A DNA stretch of 64,000 nt from Acetobacter syzygii. GTDB taxonomy: Bacteria; Pseudomonadota; Alphaproteobacteria; Acetobacterales; Acetobacteraceae. The stretch is taken from assembly GCF_000964225.1 (NCBI RefSeq), contig NZ_BAMZ01000005.1:1-64000 (forward strand). Direction: 5' to 3'. The notes beneath the pieces are model-generated. The model saw only the letters and a program-made list of their open reading frames with translations. It was not told the DNA's origin and did not search any database. The position numbers were made by a program, and so were the translations under genes. Shown one piece after another: positions 42,945 to 53,418 of this stretch (position 1 is its first letter; every line of letters starts with the position of its first letter).

Positions 42945-44270
42945 TCAGGTTGCGCGGGTAAAGCGGGCGGCAAAAAATCCGTCCATGCCGCCTTTGTCCA
43001 GCCATAGGCCGGGGTGGGTGCGTAGCCAGCCTTCGGGTGTAAGTGCCTCCGGTAAAAAGGCGAGTTCTTCCGGCGTAAAGGGAGCGGGAATAAGGCCCAT
43101 GGCTTGTGCAGCACGGGCGCGGGCAGGCCCTTCCTCCTCCTGGAGGGAGCATACGGCATAAACCAGTCTGCCGCCGGGGCGGAGCATATCCCTTGCCGCG
43201 GCCAACAGCTTGTCCTGCATGGCAGTCAGGTTGGTCAGGTCCCGCGGGCGTTTGACCCACAGCACATCCGGGTGGCGGCGGGCCGTGCCTGTGGCAGAGC
43301 AGGGGGCATCCAGCAAAATGGCGTCCAGTGGTGCATCGGGCTGCCATGTGGCGGCATCGGCCTGCAAAGTGCGGACATTTGCCAGCCCAAGGCGTGCCAT
43401 GTTTTCCTTCAGGCGCAGCAGGCGGGCCGGGTTATTTTCAACCGCAGTCACGTTTGCGCCAGTTATGGCAAGCTGGGCCGTTTTGCCACCGGGAGCCGCG
43501 CACAGGTCGGCGACCTGCTCGTTGGGCTGAACATTCAAAAGGCGGGCAGGCAGGGTTGCGGCGGCATCCTGCACCCAAAAAGCTCCCTCTTCGTAACCGG
43601 GCAGTTCCGCAACCCTTGTGCCAGCAGGCAGACGGACGGAACCATTGGGGAGCACAACACCACCCTCGGGTGCCTGCGCGCCGGGGCGGAGGGTAATGTC
43701 TAACGGGGCTTCATGGCTTATTCCCTGCGCAATGGCGCGTGGCACGCCTTTGCCAAGCCCGGTCCAGGAACTCCACAACCATGCCGGAATGTCCAGCCGG
43801 GGTTGGTCCAGCCCGTCCAGCGCACTGGTGCCATTGGCCGCTATGCGGCGGAGCACCGCGTTGGCCAGCCCGGCAAACGGAGCCAGCTTGCGCCTGCGTA
43901 AAAGGGAGACTGTGGTGCCAACGGCTGCATGGGGTGGTGTTTCCAGAAACAGGAGCTGGGCGCACCCCATCATCAGGGCTACCCGTACCGGTTCGGGCGG
44001 TTCTTTTTTCAAAAACGGTTCCAGAACCGTGCGCAGGGTTCCCATATGGCGCAGGGTTGCTGCGGCCAGCCGGTGGGCGGCCGCACGGTCGCGCGCTTCG
44101 GCCTGATGCGCCGTTGCCGAGCGGGAAAGGCTGTTTTCCAGCATTCGGCGGTGTTCGACCACACCACACAGAATATCAAACGCCACATCCCGTGTTGCGT
44201 CGGGCTGGGGTGGTGCGGGGCGGAACTTGCCGCGCTGTTTGGAAGAGGATGGGCGCGCAGGTGTGGTCAT
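42945..44270 (-). CDS. rsmB: 16S rRNA (cytosine(967)-C5)-methyltransferase
   Basis: RsmB/Sun methylates C967 of 16S rRNA. The 441-residue protein has an N-terminal NusB-like RNA-binding domain (about 25-150: ATRDVAFDILCGVVEHRRML, RVALMMGCAQLLFLE). The SAM-dependent Rossmann domain follows, with VADLCAAPGGKTAQLA, motif IV DAPCSATGTARRHPDVLW and the catalytic cysteine in YAVCSLQEEEG. It is first in an rsmB-rpe-heparinase-GT4 series. Confidence 0.93.
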   Translation of the reverse strand: MTTPARPSSSKQRGKFRPAPPQPDATRDVAFDILCGVVEHRRMLENSLSRSATAHQAEARDRAAAHRLAAATLRHMGTLRTVLEPFLKKEPPEPVRVALMMGCAQLLFLETPPHAAVGTTVSLLRRRKLAPFAGLANAVLRRIAANGTSALDGLDQPRLDIPAWLWSSWTGLGKGVPRAIAQGISHEAPLDITLRPGAQAPEGGVVLPNGSVRLPAGTRVAELPGYEEGAFWVQDAAATLPARLLNVQPNEQVADLCAAPGGKTAQLAITGANVTAVENNPARLLRLKENMARLGLANVRTLQADAATWQPDAPLDAILLDAPCSATGTARRHPDVLWVKRPRDLTNLTAMQDKLLAAARDMLRPGGRLVYAVCSLQEEEGPARARAAQAMGLIPAPFTPEELAFLPEALTPEGWLRTHPGLWLDKGGMDGFFAARFTRAT

Positions 44271-44312
44271 AGGTGCAGGAAAACCGTTCGGGAAAGCAGG
44301 GTATAAGGTAGC

Positions 44313-44936
44313 TTACGCCACCACAAGCGCGGCACCATTGGCCGCCGTTGCCGGGTTTTGCGTTAAAAAATGCCGCAAGGCCAGAGGGTAAAGTCGATGT
44401 TCCTGCTCCAGCACGCGTGCAGCCAGCATGTCGGCTGTATCATCGGGTAAAACAGGAACTGCGGCCTGCCCCAGAATAGGGCCTTCATCCATACCTTCGG
44501 TGACCAGATGCACCGTACAGCCGTGCAGGCGTACACCCGCATCCAGCGCGCGTTCATGCGTATGCAGGCCGGGGAAGGAGGGGAGGAGACTGGGGTGGAT
44601 ATTGAGCATCCGTCCCGCCCATGCGGTGGTCAGGTACGGGGTGAGCAGGCGCATATACCCTGCCAGGCACACGGCCTCTGCTCCGGCGGCCTGTAGGGCA
44701 GCATCAATGGCGCGCTCATGGGCTTCGCGGTTTTTGCCAAAGCTGCGGTGGTCAATGGCCTGTGCGGGCAGGCCGGCCCGGCGTGCCATGTCCAACCCCG
44801 GAGCATCGGGGTTGTTACTGAGTACAAGGCATATCCGGGCGGGAAAAGCAGGGTCCCGCGCAGCTTCAATCAGAGCCGTGGCATTGCTGCCCCGGCCGCT
44901 GAGCAGAATGGCGACAGGCGTTTTTTCCATGCTCAT
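44313..44936 (-). CDS. purN: Phosphoribosylglycinamide formyltransferase (folate-dependent)
   Basis: PurN adds a formyl group from 10-formyl-THF to GAR in purine synthesis. The 207-residue protein has [28 protein letters not shown] with the catalytic Asn region, and the family signature [21 protein letters not shown] with catalytic His, then [17 protein letters not shown] with the Asp. Its ATG overlaps the purM stop (44933-44936). Confidence 0.95.
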   Translation of the reverse strand: MSMEKTPVAILLSGRGSNATALIEAARDPAFPARICLVLSNNPDAPGLDMARRAGLPAQAIDHRSFGKNREAHERAIDAALQAAGAEAVCLAGYMRLLTPYLTTAWAGRMLNIHPSLLPSFPGLHTHERALDAGVRLHGCTVHLVTEGMDEGPILGQAAVPVLPDDTADMLAARVLEQEHRLYPLALRHFLTQNPATAANGAALVVA

Positions 44937-46015
44937 ACTGCGCGAAAATCCGGGGTTGCCAGCATTTTAAGGTCTGGTTTGCTGTCCGCACTTTCGGCGT
45001 TGGCAATGTAACCAATACGGAAGGCCTGCTCGCCCTGTTCGGCCAGCATGGCCAGAACCTTGTCCGGTTCAGGGGTAATCAGGATCATGCCAATTCCGCA
45101 GTTGAACACACGCAGCATTTCCGCCCCGTCCACATTGCCGGTGCGGGCCAGCCATTTGAATACGGGCGGCATGGGCCATGTCTGGTCAATAACCGCATCC
45201 AGCCCGTTCGGTAGCACGCGGGGCAGGTTGCCGGGCAGACCGCCACCTGTAATGTGGGCTGCACCATGCAGCAGACCGGCCTTGTGCAGGGCCAGTACCG
45301 GGCGCACGTACAGGCGGGTGGGTTCAAGGAATGCTTCGCCCAGTGTGCGACCAGCGGCAAAGGCTGCCGGGTCGGTCCATGTCAGGTGGGCATCTGCAAC
45401 AATGCGGCGCACGAGCGAAAAGCCGTTGGAATGCACACCAGAGGAGGGCAGGGCAATAAGCGCATCCCCTGCAGCAATGCCTGCGGGCAGCAGGGCCGTG
45501 CGCTCTGCTGCACCAACGGAAAAGCCTGCAAGGTCATAGTGGCCATCGGCATACATGCCGGGCATTTCTGCCGTTTCGCCGCCCACAAGGGCACAGCCGG
45601 ACTGTTCGCATCCTGCGGCAATGCCACGGACAACCTTGGCAGCGGATGCAACAGACAAACGGCCCGTGGCAAAGTAGTCGAGGAAGAAGAGCGGTTCCGC
45701 ACCCTGGACGATCAGGTCGTTGACGCACATGGCAACAAGGTCAATGCCCACGGTTTCGTGCAGGTCATTATCAATGGCCACGGTCAGCTTGGTGCCAACG
45801 CCATCGGTGCAGGAAACCAGAACCGGGTCGGTAAAGCCTGCGGCCTTTAGGTCGAACAGAGCGCCAAAGCCGCCAAGACCACCCATGGTGCCGGGCCGGT
45901 CCGTGGCTTTTGCTGCCGGGCGAATGGCGTCAACAAGGGCTTCGCCTGCCTCAATGTCCACGCCGGAATCACGGTAGGTGAGGCCGGAGGAAGGGGTGCT
46001 AGGAGAAGACGTCAT
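44933..46015 (-). CDS. purM: Phosphoribosylformylglycinamidine cyclo-ligase
   Basis: PurM (AIR synthetase) closes the imidazole ring of purines with ATP. The 360-residue protein has [32 protein letters not shown], the [10 protein letters not shown] nucleotide loop and FFLDYFATG, and [11 protein letters not shown]. It is translationally coupled to purN downstream and diverges from hda (106-bp gap). Confidence 0.96.
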   Translation of the reverse strand: MTSSPSTPSSGLTYRDSGVDIEAGEALVDAIRPAAKATDRPGTMGGLGGFGALFDLKAAGFTDPVLVSCTDGVGTKLTVAIDNDLHETVGIDLVAMCVNDLIVQGAEPLFFLDYFATGRLSVASAAKVVRGIAAGCEQSGCALVGGETAEMPGMYADGHYDLAGFSVGAAERTALLPAGIAAGDALIALPSSGVHSNGFSLVRRIVADAHLTWTDPAAFAAGRTLGEAFLEPTRLYVRPVLALHKAGLLHGAAHITGGGLPGNLPRVLPNGLDAVIDQTWPMPPVFKWLARTGNVDGAEMLRVFNCGIGMILITPEPDKVLAMLAEQGEQAFRIGYIANAESADSKPDLKMLATPDFRAV

Positions 46016-46121
46016 GGGTGCGCTCTTGGTCAGAATGAGAATAAGGTCGATGCCGGGAACAGGGTGAGTTAGGATTCCCGCGAACAGTCTTTACGGCAGG
46101 AGACGCGGCGCGCAAAGCGGC

Positions 46122-46898
46122 ATGACACGGTTTGATGAAACAAAAGCATCTTCCGGCACCACAAAAAAGGGCTGGAAGCGGCGTATAAGCGAAGGTGACG
46201 GGGTGGCGCAGATTGCTTTGCCATTTATATACCGCCCCCGATTCGGGCGGTCGGACTTTGTCGCAGCCCCCTCCAACGCGGCCGCACGTGCATGGGTTTT
46301 GGATGCGGAGGCCCCCTACCGCTGGCCGGAAGGACGCATGGCGTTATGGGGAGAAGGCGGAACAGGCAAGACTCACCTGCTCACCATATGGGCGGGGCGA
46401 TATGGCGCACCGGTTATGGCCGGGGAGCGGCTGAATGAGCGCGAGGTCGCCACTTTGTTCGAACAGGGTGGGTTCCGCGCCGTGGCGTTGGACAATGCGG
46501 ACTGTGTGCCTTGCGAGCATGATCTGCTGCATCTGATCAATCTGGTGCGCGAGCGCCGGGTACTGCTGCTTATGGCAGGCCGTTTGCCCCCTGCACGCTG
46601 GCCTGCCGCCCTGCCGGATCTGGAGAGTCGTTTGCGGGCAACCTCTTCCGTACCGCTGGGGCGCGCGGAGGAAGATCTGTTGCACCGGCTGCTGTTGCGT
46701 TTGCTTGCAGAGCGGCAGATTGTGGTGGCGCCGCAGGTAACCAAATGGCTGCTCCGGCATCTGCCACGCCGAGCCAGCGCGGTGCGGGACTGCGTTGCTG
46801 CACTGGACCACGCGGCCATGGCCTCAGGCGGCAAAGTCACGCGTACGCTGGCTGCCAGTGTTATGGACGGGCTTTTTGCGCACGATGGTGAAGCATGA
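46122..46898 (+). CDS. hda: DnaA-related regulatory inactivator Hda (HdaA)
   Basis: A 258-residue AAA+ protein related to DnaA domain III. With the sliding clamp, HdaA stimulates ATP hydrolysis by DnaA and limits re-initiation. The Walker A is LWGEGGTGKTHLL, the Walker B/sensor region AVALDNAD, and AGRLPPARWPAALPDLESRLRA matches the sensor 1-box VII region. A likely clamp-binding sequence is near QIALPF (about residues 30-36). It lies in the alphaproteobacterial order purN-purM opposite hda-ppk-ppx. Confidence 0.9.
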   Translation: MTRFDETKASSGTTKKGWKRRISEGDGVAQIALPFIYRPRFGRSDFVAAPSNAAARAWVLDAEAPYRWPEGRMALWGEGGTGKTHLLTIWAGRYGAPVMAGERLNEREVATLFEQGGFRAVALDNADCVPCEHDLLHLINLVRERRVLLLMAGRLPPARWPAALPDLESRLRATSSVPLGRAEEDLLHRLLLRLLAERQIVVAPQVTKWLLRHLPRRASAVRDCVAALDHAAMASGGKVTRTLAASVMDGLFAHDGEA

Positions 46899-47031
46899 AA
46901 AGATTATTTCAGTTTTATGACATGATGCCGATTTGAAGCTCCTTAACATTCCGGGGCTACCATGTTTGGGATATGTTGACGGATATACGGTTTGTCTGTG
47001 TGTTTTTTTGAGCAAACGACCGGATTGAGTG

Positions 47032-49344
47032 ATGCAGGAGAGGGAGCGCAAGCCAGTGGCGGTACAGGATAAAAAGAAGACAACTCCCGTCAGTCGTGCC
47101 CGTGCGCCAGCCAAACGAGCACCTTCACGTACCAGAACACCCACTGCTGGCAGTCGTGCCAAAAAAGTGGTTGAGCCAAAAGTAACCCTGCAAACGCCCT
47201 CGCGCTTTATCAATCGGGAACTATCATGGCTCGATTTTAACCAGCGCGTGGTGGAAGAGGCGGACAACGCCCGGAACCCTCTGCTCGAACGCCTGCGCTT
47301 TTTGTCCATCAGTGCCAGTAATCTGGACGAATTTTATTCCGTGCGTGTAGCAGGGCTTGTAGGGCAGGTCCGTGAGGGACTGACCAAAATTTCGCCCGAT
47401 GGGCGCACGCCAGCCCAGCAGCTGGAGGCCGTGCGGGAACGCTGTGCCCTGCTGCTGCGCGAACAGCAGCGGATATGGGTGGAACTGCGCGGTCTGCTGG
47501 CCAAGTCCCAGGTCACCCTGTGCGAAACGCAGGATCTGGACGATACGGACCGCGAATGGCTGCAAAAATGCTTTATGGATCGTATTTTTCCGGTGCTGAC
47601 GCCTCTGGCGGTCGATCCGGCGCACCCGCTCCCCTTTATTCCCAATATGGGGCTGGCACTTGGGCTGCGCCTTTTATACGAAGGCACGGGCCTGTTCGCC
47701 ATGAACGCGCTTATTCTGCTGCCTGCGCAGGTTGAACGCTTTATTCGCCTGCCATCGAATGTGCCGCAGGTGGCGGGTGAACCCGCCGCAGTGCGCTTTA
47801 TTCGTCTGGAAGATCTGATCTCCCTGTTTATTGACCGGCTGTTTGCCGGGCTGGTTGTGGGGGAGAGCGGTGTGCTGCGCGTTGTGCGCGACACGGACGT
47901 GGAATTTGAGGACGAAGCAGAGGATCTGGTCCGCTCGTACGAGACGGCGCTCAAGCGCCGCCGCCGTGGCGTGGTGATCCATCTGGATATGGAAAAGCGT
48001 GTTCCTGCCGAACTGGCGGAAGCCATTGCCTCCGATCTGGATTTACCACCTGAAGAAATTGCCGTGCATTCAGGCATGATCGGGGTGGTGGACCTGAAGC
48101 AGATGATCGTGGATGACCGCCCCGACCTGCTGTTCCCCCCCTATACGCCGCGTTTTCCCGAACGGATACTCGACTTTAACGGAGACTGCTTTGCGGCCAT
48201 TCGGGCCAAGGACCTGCTGGTGCATCACCCGTTCGAAAGTTTTGACGTGGTGGTGCAGTTCCTGCGGCAGGCTGCACTTGACCCCAATGTTATTGCAATC
48301 AAGCAGACCCTGTACCGCACATCGCGCGATTCACCCATTGTTAAAGCACTGATCGAAGCGGCTGAAGCCGGTAAGTCCGTAACGGCGATGGTGGAGTTGC
48401 GTGCGCGCTTTGATGAGGAAGCCAATATCCGTCTGGCCCGTGCGCTTGAGGCGGCGGGTGTGCAGGTGGTCTTTGGCTTTGCCGACCTTAAAACCCACGC
48501 CAAGCTGAGCCTTGTTGTGCGGAGGGAGGGGGCGCAGGTTCGTTCCTATGCCCATTTTGGTACCGGAAACTACCACCCCATAACGGCCCGTATTTACACG
48601 GATTTGTCGTTTTTTACCTGCAATCCGGCGCTGGCGCGGGATTCGGCGCGCCTGTTCAACTATGTAACGGGTTACGCCATGCCAGCGCAGATGGAGGAAA
48701 TAGCTTTTTCCCCCATGACCATCCGCAGCACCCTCAAAGAACTGATTGAGGAGGAGATTGCGCATGTCAAAGCAGGCCGGTCGGGTACGATCTGGCTTAA
48801 AATGAATGCGCTGGTGGACCCGGACCTGATCGACTGCCTCTACCGTGCCTCTTGCGCGGGGGTTAAGATTGTCGGGGTTATACGCGGTATCTGCTGCCTG
48901 AGACCGGGTGTTCCCGGTTTGTCGGAGAATATCCGTATTAAATCGGTTGTGGGCCGGTTTTTGGAACATTCGCGCATTTTTGCCTTTGGCAACGGGCACC
49001 GCGTGCCCTCGCGCCATGCCAAGGTCTTTATTTCTTCCGCGGACTGGATGACCCGTAATATGGACTGGCGGGTGGAGAGCATGGTGCCCATTACCAACCC
49101 CACGGTTCATGCGCAGGTGTTGGACCAGATCATGGTTTCCAACATGCGTGACACCCTTCAGTCATGGCTGCTGGAACAAAATGGTGTGTGGCGCAGGTTA
49201 CATGCGGGGGCCAAGCCTTTTTCCGCCCATGAATGGTTTATGACCCATCCCTCCCTTTCCGGGCGGGGTTCTGCTGCGCATGAGACGCTCTCCAGAGCAC
49301 CGGCATCCCTGTCTCAGGCAAAAGACCTGATGCTGGATGATTGA
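47032..49344 (+). CDS. ppk: Polyphosphate kinase 1
   Basis: PPK1 makes polyphosphate from ATP. From ATG 47032 the protein has 770 residues, with a basic Lys/Arg/Pro/Thr-rich N-terminal extension of about 55 before the family start [20 protein letters not shown]. Landmarks are [14 protein letters not shown], the phosphorylated histidine in [34 protein letters not shown], and the second catalytic histidine in [19 protein letters not shown] 47056 is a possible start, since GGAGAGGGAG sits 9 nt before it while ATG 47032 has no clear ribosome site. ppx follows after 90 bp. Confidence 0.94.
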   Translation: MQERERKPVAVQDKKKTTPVSRARAPAKRAPSRTRTPTAGSRAKKVVEPKVTLQTPSRFINRELSWLDFNQRVVEEADNARNPLLERLRFLSISASNLDEFYSVRVAGLVGQVREGLTKISPDGRTPAQQLEAVRERCALLLREQQRIWVELRGLLAKSQVTLCETQDLDDTDREWLQKCFMDRIFPVLTPLAVDPAHPLPFIPNMGLALGLRLLYEGTGLFAMNALILLPAQVERFIRLPSNVPQVAGEPAAVRFIRLEDLISLFIDRLFAGLVVGESGVLRVVRDTDVEFEDEAEDLVRSYETALKRRRRGVVIHLDMEKRVPAELAEAIASDLDLPPEEIAVHSGMIGVVDLKQMIVDDRPDLLFPPYTPRFPERILDFNGDCFAAIRAKDLLVHHPFESFDVVVQFLRQAALDPNVIAIKQTLYRTSRDSPIVKALIEAAEAGKSVTAMVELRARFDEEANIRLARALEAAGVQVVFGFADLKTHAKLSLVVRREGAQVRSYAHFGTGNYHPITARIYTDLSFFTCNPALARDSARLFNYVTGYAMPAQMEEIAFSPMTIRSTLKELIEEEIAHVKAGRSGTIWLKMNALVDPDLIDCLYRASCAGVKIVGVIRGICCLRPGVPGLSENIRIKSVVGRFLEHSRIFAFGNGHRVPSRHAKVFISSADWMTRNMDWRVESMVPITNPTVHAQVLDQIMVSNMRDTLQSWLLEQNGVWRRLHAGAKPFSAHEWFMTHPSLSGRGSAAHETLSRAPASLSQAKDLMLDD

Positions 49345-49434
49345 AAACGGGGTTTATTTTTCCGGCATGTCGCGTATGTCTGTGCGCTTTCGTACTGCCG
49401 GGCAGCATAATGGCCTGTCCGGGAACGGCTGGTA

Positions 49435-50925
49435 ATGGAGACGGACATGCAGCGTCGTTCAGCGGTGGTTGACCTTGGGTCCAATTCGGTCCGTCTGGTT
49501 GTGTTCGAAGGGGTATCGCGCAATCCGCTGCCCATTTTTAACGAAAAAGCCGTGCTGCGGCTTGGGCGTGGGTTAACAACCACAGGCCGCCTGAATGAAG
49601 AGGGCGTGGGCATGGCCATGGAGGTGCTCAGCCGCTTCCATGCCATTGCACGGGCCATGCAGGCTGACCCGTTTGAGGTATTGGCGACCGCCGCCGTGCG
49701 TGATGCCACCAATGGTCCCGCATTTGTGGAAATGCTGCGCCAGAGTATGCCCGGTGTGCCGGTGCGTATTCTCTCCGGTAAGGAAGAGGCTGACCATTCG
49801 GCCATTGGCGTTATGTGCGGCATCCCCGGTGCTGACGGGCTGGTGGCGGACGTAGGCGGGGGATCGCTTGAGCTTATTCATCTGACCGAGACCGGGCGGC
49901 ATGATGCCACAACCCTGCCATTGGGCATGATCCGGCTTGCAGACCGCTCGGAAGGGGATCTGGACGCAGCCAAACTCCTGACTGATCAGGATATTGATGG
50001 TGTGGAATGGTTGTCCGGGGTCAAGGGGCGGCCGCTGTATCTGGTTGGTGGGGCGTTCCGTGCGCTTGCACGCCTCCAGATTGCCCGGACCCAGTATCCG
50101 CTCAATATTGTGCATTATTACACGCTGGATGTGCAGGAAGCGCGCGAGATGACGGGCTGGCTCCAGAACAGCTCCCGCCGTAGCCTTGAACGCCTGCCCG
50201 GCGCGCCCCGCAAACGGCTGGATGATATTCCCTTTGCTGCCGTAGTGCTGCGCCGGTTGATGAAAAAGGTGCAGCCCAGCAAAATTGTGTTCTGCGTGGA
50301 TGGCCTGCGTGAAGGCTGGTACATGATGAACGTGGCCCCGAGTTGCCTGCCGCAGGACCCGATGGAAACCGTTGCGCGCGATATGTGCGCCCGCTTTGGC
50401 CGTAGCAATACGCTGCCAGAAGTGCTGTGGACGTGGACAGGCTTTATCAAACCGGAGGAAACACCAGAGGAGCAGCGCCTGCGCCGCATAGCCTGCTGGT
50501 TGTCCGATATTGGAAGTCACGACCACCCGGAATACCGTGCGGAGCAGACATACCTGCGGATCCTGCGCGTGCAGGGTGCCGGTTTTGACCACCGCGCACG
50601 GGTCTGGCTGTCTTTGGCGCTTGCTGTCCGGTATTCGGTGGATATGAGTTCGCCAGCACTTATGCCGTCTTTTGCGTTGCTGACAGATGAAGAGAGGCGT
50701 GATGCCGTGGCATGTGGTCTGGCGTTACGTTTGGCCTATTCGCTCTCCGGCGGGGCAGGGAGTCTGCTGGAAGGCACGTCTTTGGCGTGGGAAGGAGCCG
50801 AACTGGTGCTGACCCTGACATCCGCCCGTGTCGCCGTAAAAGGCGAAAGTGTGCGCCGTGGGCTGGAGCGGCTGGGGCAGGCGCTAGGCGTGCAAACACG
50901 GTTTGAGGTGGAACTGGCAGTCTGA
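49435..50925 (+). CDS. ppx: Exopolyphosphatase / Ppx-GppA family phosphatase
   Basis: A 496-residue ASKHA-fold phosphatase that degrades polyphosphate, or pppGpp in GppA members. Domain I carries AVVDLGSNSVRLVVFEG, domain II ILSGKEEADHSAIG and VADVGGGSLELIHL, and a C-terminal HD-like helical region follows (about 310-496). It stands directly behind ppk, so synthesis and breakdown of polyphosphate are encoded together. Ppx versus GppA activity cannot be told by eye. A short C5/G5 hairpin (50934-50947) follows the stop. Confidence 0.9.
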   Translation: METDMQRRSAVVDLGSNSVRLVVFEGVSRNPLPIFNEKAVLRLGRGLTTTGRLNEEGVGMAMEVLSRFHAIARAMQADPFEVLATAAVRDATNGPAFVEMLRQSMPGVPVRILSGKEEADHSAIGVMCGIPGADGLVADVGGGSLELIHLTETGRHDATTLPLGMIRLADRSEGDLDAAKLLTDQDIDGVEWLSGVKGRPLYLVGGAFRALARLQIARTQYPLNIVHYYTLDVQEAREMTGWLQNSSRRSLERLPGAPRKRLDDIPFAAVVLRRLMKKVQPSKIVFCVDGLREGWYMMNVAPSCLPQDPMETVARDMCARFGRSNTLPEVLWTWTGFIKPEETPEEQRLRRIACWLSDIGSHDHPEYRAEQTYLRILRVQGAGFDHRARVWLSLALAVRYSVDMSSPALMPSFALLTDEERRDAVACGLALRLAYSLSGGAGSLLEGTSLAWEGAELVLTLTSARVAVKGESVRRGLERLGQALGVQTRFEVELAV

Positions 50926-51099
50926 TCTGCCTCCCCCCAATAGGGGGTGGACAACTCATGCGCTGGCAGGCACGTTACCAATTATACATCTCTGTTGTAT
51001 GATAACTTTTTTGTCTTTGTCATTGTGCCATCCGGTCAAGGGGCACAATGGTGGCATGGACGGGGTTGTTCCTGACCAACAGGCAGTGGAATTTGGTGC

Positions 51100-53418
51100 G
51101 TGTCTTCTGAAGAGATCATAGACCCGACTGTCCAGCATGATGCATCCGTTCGTCGGGTGCTGCTGCACATGGTCCTCCCTTTTGTTCTGATCATTATGAC
51201 GGTGGGCGCTATTGCGTGGGTGGGTATTAATTCATACCGCACCACAAGCGAGGGCGTATCCGTTCTGACCCGCGAGCTTATGGAGGCAACCCAGCAGTAT
51301 ATTGGGCAGGAGGTGGGAGATTACATTGCCCCATCCGCCGCCGGGAATCTGATTGCTGGCGGGATGATCGAACATGCCCCGCCTCTTGTGTCGGACAAGG
51401 TGTTCTATTCCTACGGCAGCGTCATGCTGCAAAAAATTCCCCAGTTGCAGTCTTTTTACCTGGCGGATGATCAGGGGAATTTTACGCTCATTACCCGCTC
51501 GCCCGACAAAGGCGTACAGGACCGTGAGCGTCTTGTTGTTGGGGCGGATGGCAAAAAGTCTTTCCATCATAGTCTTTTCAATGAGGCAGGGCAGAAGCTT
51601 CGGGAGTTTGAGACCCCCGCAGGCGAATACGACCCGCGCACCCGCCCGTGGTATAAAAACACGGAAAAAAAAGACAGCATCCAGTGGACACAGCCTTACC
51701 TGTTTCCGTCCGATAAGCAGTTTGTCATGACCAGCTCGCTCCGCTTTAAGCGTGATGATGGGCACGAAATGGTTTTTGCCACCAACATTTCGTTGAATGA
51801 GCTGAGCGCTTTTCTGGATAAAATAAAGATCGGCAAGACCGGCAGCGCCATGATCGTGGATGCGAACGGTCGGGTTATTGCCGGTCGTAATCTGATGCAA
51901 CATGCCGAGGCGGCTGGGTGGGACCCCAACAAAATGGTGTTGGACCCTAAAACCTATCCGATTTTTGCGTTGGGGTATGACCATTACAGGGTACGGGGCT
52001 TTGGCCCCAAGCATGTGGAATGGGACGGTAAAACCTATATTGCCATGGCATCGGCCCTGCCACGCTATTCGCAGGGCTGGATTTTGCTGATTGTTGCCCC
52101 CGAGAATGATTTTGGCAGCTTTGCCCACCAAAGCAGCCGGCAGAGCCTCCAGTTTGCCGGGATTGTAACGGTGTTTTCCCTCACTCTGGGGGCATTATAC
52201 ATTCGCCAGCTCCGCAGGACGGAGGCAGGTAACCGCAGGCTGGCCGTGCAGCAGTCCCAGCTTGCGCAGGAGAGCGGAGCCCTGCAGCAGGTTGCCATTG
52301 CACCCAACCTGTTTGATCCTTCTGCAGAGCCATTGGCCATTACCGAGCAACTGGCGCAGGTTACAGGTGCGCGCAGGGCCAGCCTGTGGCGGTTCCTCCA
52401 CGATGGTGCCGCCATGGTGTGCGATGATACTTACGACCGTACCCAGAATACCCATTCCGGTGGGTTTGAAATGGGGCGTGAGGAACTGGGCAAGTTCTTT
52501 GATGCCATAGAAGAAGGCACACCTTTTTCCGTCAGTAATGCCGCAACGGATGAGCGGACAACCCGTTTTGAACGGCTGGTCATGCGGGAAGTGGGGACGC
52601 ACGCTCTGGCAGTTTATCCGGTTCATGGCCCCCATGGCGCGTTGGGAATGCTTGCGCTGGAAGAGCCGGTCATGCTGCCGCATCTTCTGTATTTTGTGGA
52701 GCTGATGGCCAGTATTGCTGGCACGCGTTTTGCTGCGCAGAGCGCGGTTGAAGCCCAGCAGACAACATCTGTGGAAAATACGGCACTTGCGCCCGTGCAG
52801 GCCTTTGGTGCGCCAAAATCTGATAATCTGCTCATGCACGCGGAGGAAATGGCCGCAGTTACTGGTGCGAGTATTTACCCCAGTGTGGCTGTGCTTGTGG
52901 TGAGTTTTGCCGACCCGGTGGTGGAAGGCAGCAAGGAGACCGCAACTCTTATTGCGCTGATCAACCAGTTGGCCACACAGGTGCAGACCGTTGCACAGGA
53001 AGAGCAGCTTTTTGCTGTGGAAGTGGCCGGTCATCGCATGATCTGCATGGCGGGCTGCACAACAGAACCTGACCCCACAGCCTTGTTCCGCCTTGCCAAT
53101 GCGGCGCTTAAAATGCGCGAAACGTTTATGGGTGCTCTTGCCGCTGCGGATCTGGAGCCGGTCTTTACCATGGGTATGGATTATGGACCTGCTTTTGGTG
53201 GTGCAGTCGGGCAGTCGCCAACGGTGTTCAACCTGTGGGGGCAAACCGTCTCGCTGGCCGAGCTGATGGCCGAAAGTGCGATTGACCCCGGTACCATTCA
53301 GGTAACGGAGCGCGTGTACGCCAATCTGCGTGACCGGTATCTGTTCCGCAGTCGTGGGGCGTTCTTTGTACCGCATCTGGGGCTTGGACGGGCGTATACT
53401 CTGGCGGCACGCCGATGA
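51100..53418 (+). CDS. Membrane sensor with Cache, GAF and degraded class III cyclase domains
   Basis: A 772-residue protein. TM1 is about residues 22-44, a periplasmic double-Cache-like domain about 45-340 (PRTRPWYKNTEKK, GKTGSAMIVDANGRVIAG), TM2 about 348-366, then a GAF-like domain (about 400-545) and a class III cyclase fold (about 590-770). The cyclase keeps the first metal Asp (D605 in SFADP). The second is His (H645 in VAGHRM, normally GD), and the WGDTVNLASRM motif is WGQTVSLAELM (residues 713-723), losing the catalytic Asn and Arg. It is probably a non-catalytic sensor. The stop overlaps the MlaE start (ATGA), tying it to the MCE operon. Confidence 0.85.
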   Translation: MSSEEIIDPTVQHDASVRRVLLHMVLPFVLIIMTVGAIAWVGINSYRTTSEGVSVLTRELMEATQQYIGQEVGDYIAPSAAGNLIAGGMIEHAPPLVSDKVFYSYGSVMLQKIPQLQSFYLADDQGNFTLITRSPDKGVQDRERLVVGADGKKSFHHSLFNEAGQKLREFETPAGEYDPRTRPWYKNTEKKDSIQWTQPYLFPSDKQFVMTSSLRFKRDDGHEMVFATNISLNELSAFLDKIKIGKTGSAMIVDANGRVIAGRNLMQHAEAAGWDPNKMVLDPKTYPIFALGYDHYRVRGFGPKHVEWDGKTYIAMASALPRYSQGWILLIVAPENDFGSFAHQSSRQSLQFAGIVTVFSLTLGALYIRQLRRTEAGNRRLAVQQSQLAQESGALQQVAIAPNLFDPSAEPLAITEQLAQVTGARRASLWRFLHDGAAMVCDDTYDRTQNTHSGGFEMGREELGKFFDAIEEGTPFSVSNAATDERTTRFERLVMREVGTHALAVYPVHGPHGALGMLALEEPVMLPHLLYFVELMASIAGTRFAAQSAVEAQQTTSVENTALAPVQAFGAPKSDNLLMHAEEMAAVTGASIYPSVAVLVVSFADPVVEGSKETATLIALINQLATQVQTVAQEEQLFAVEVAGHRMICMAGCTTEPDPTALFRLANAALKMRETFMGALAAADLEPVFTMGMDYGPAFGGAVGQSPTVFNLWGQTVSLAELMAESAIDPGTIQVTERVYANLRDRYLFRSRGAFFVPHLGLGRAYTLAARR

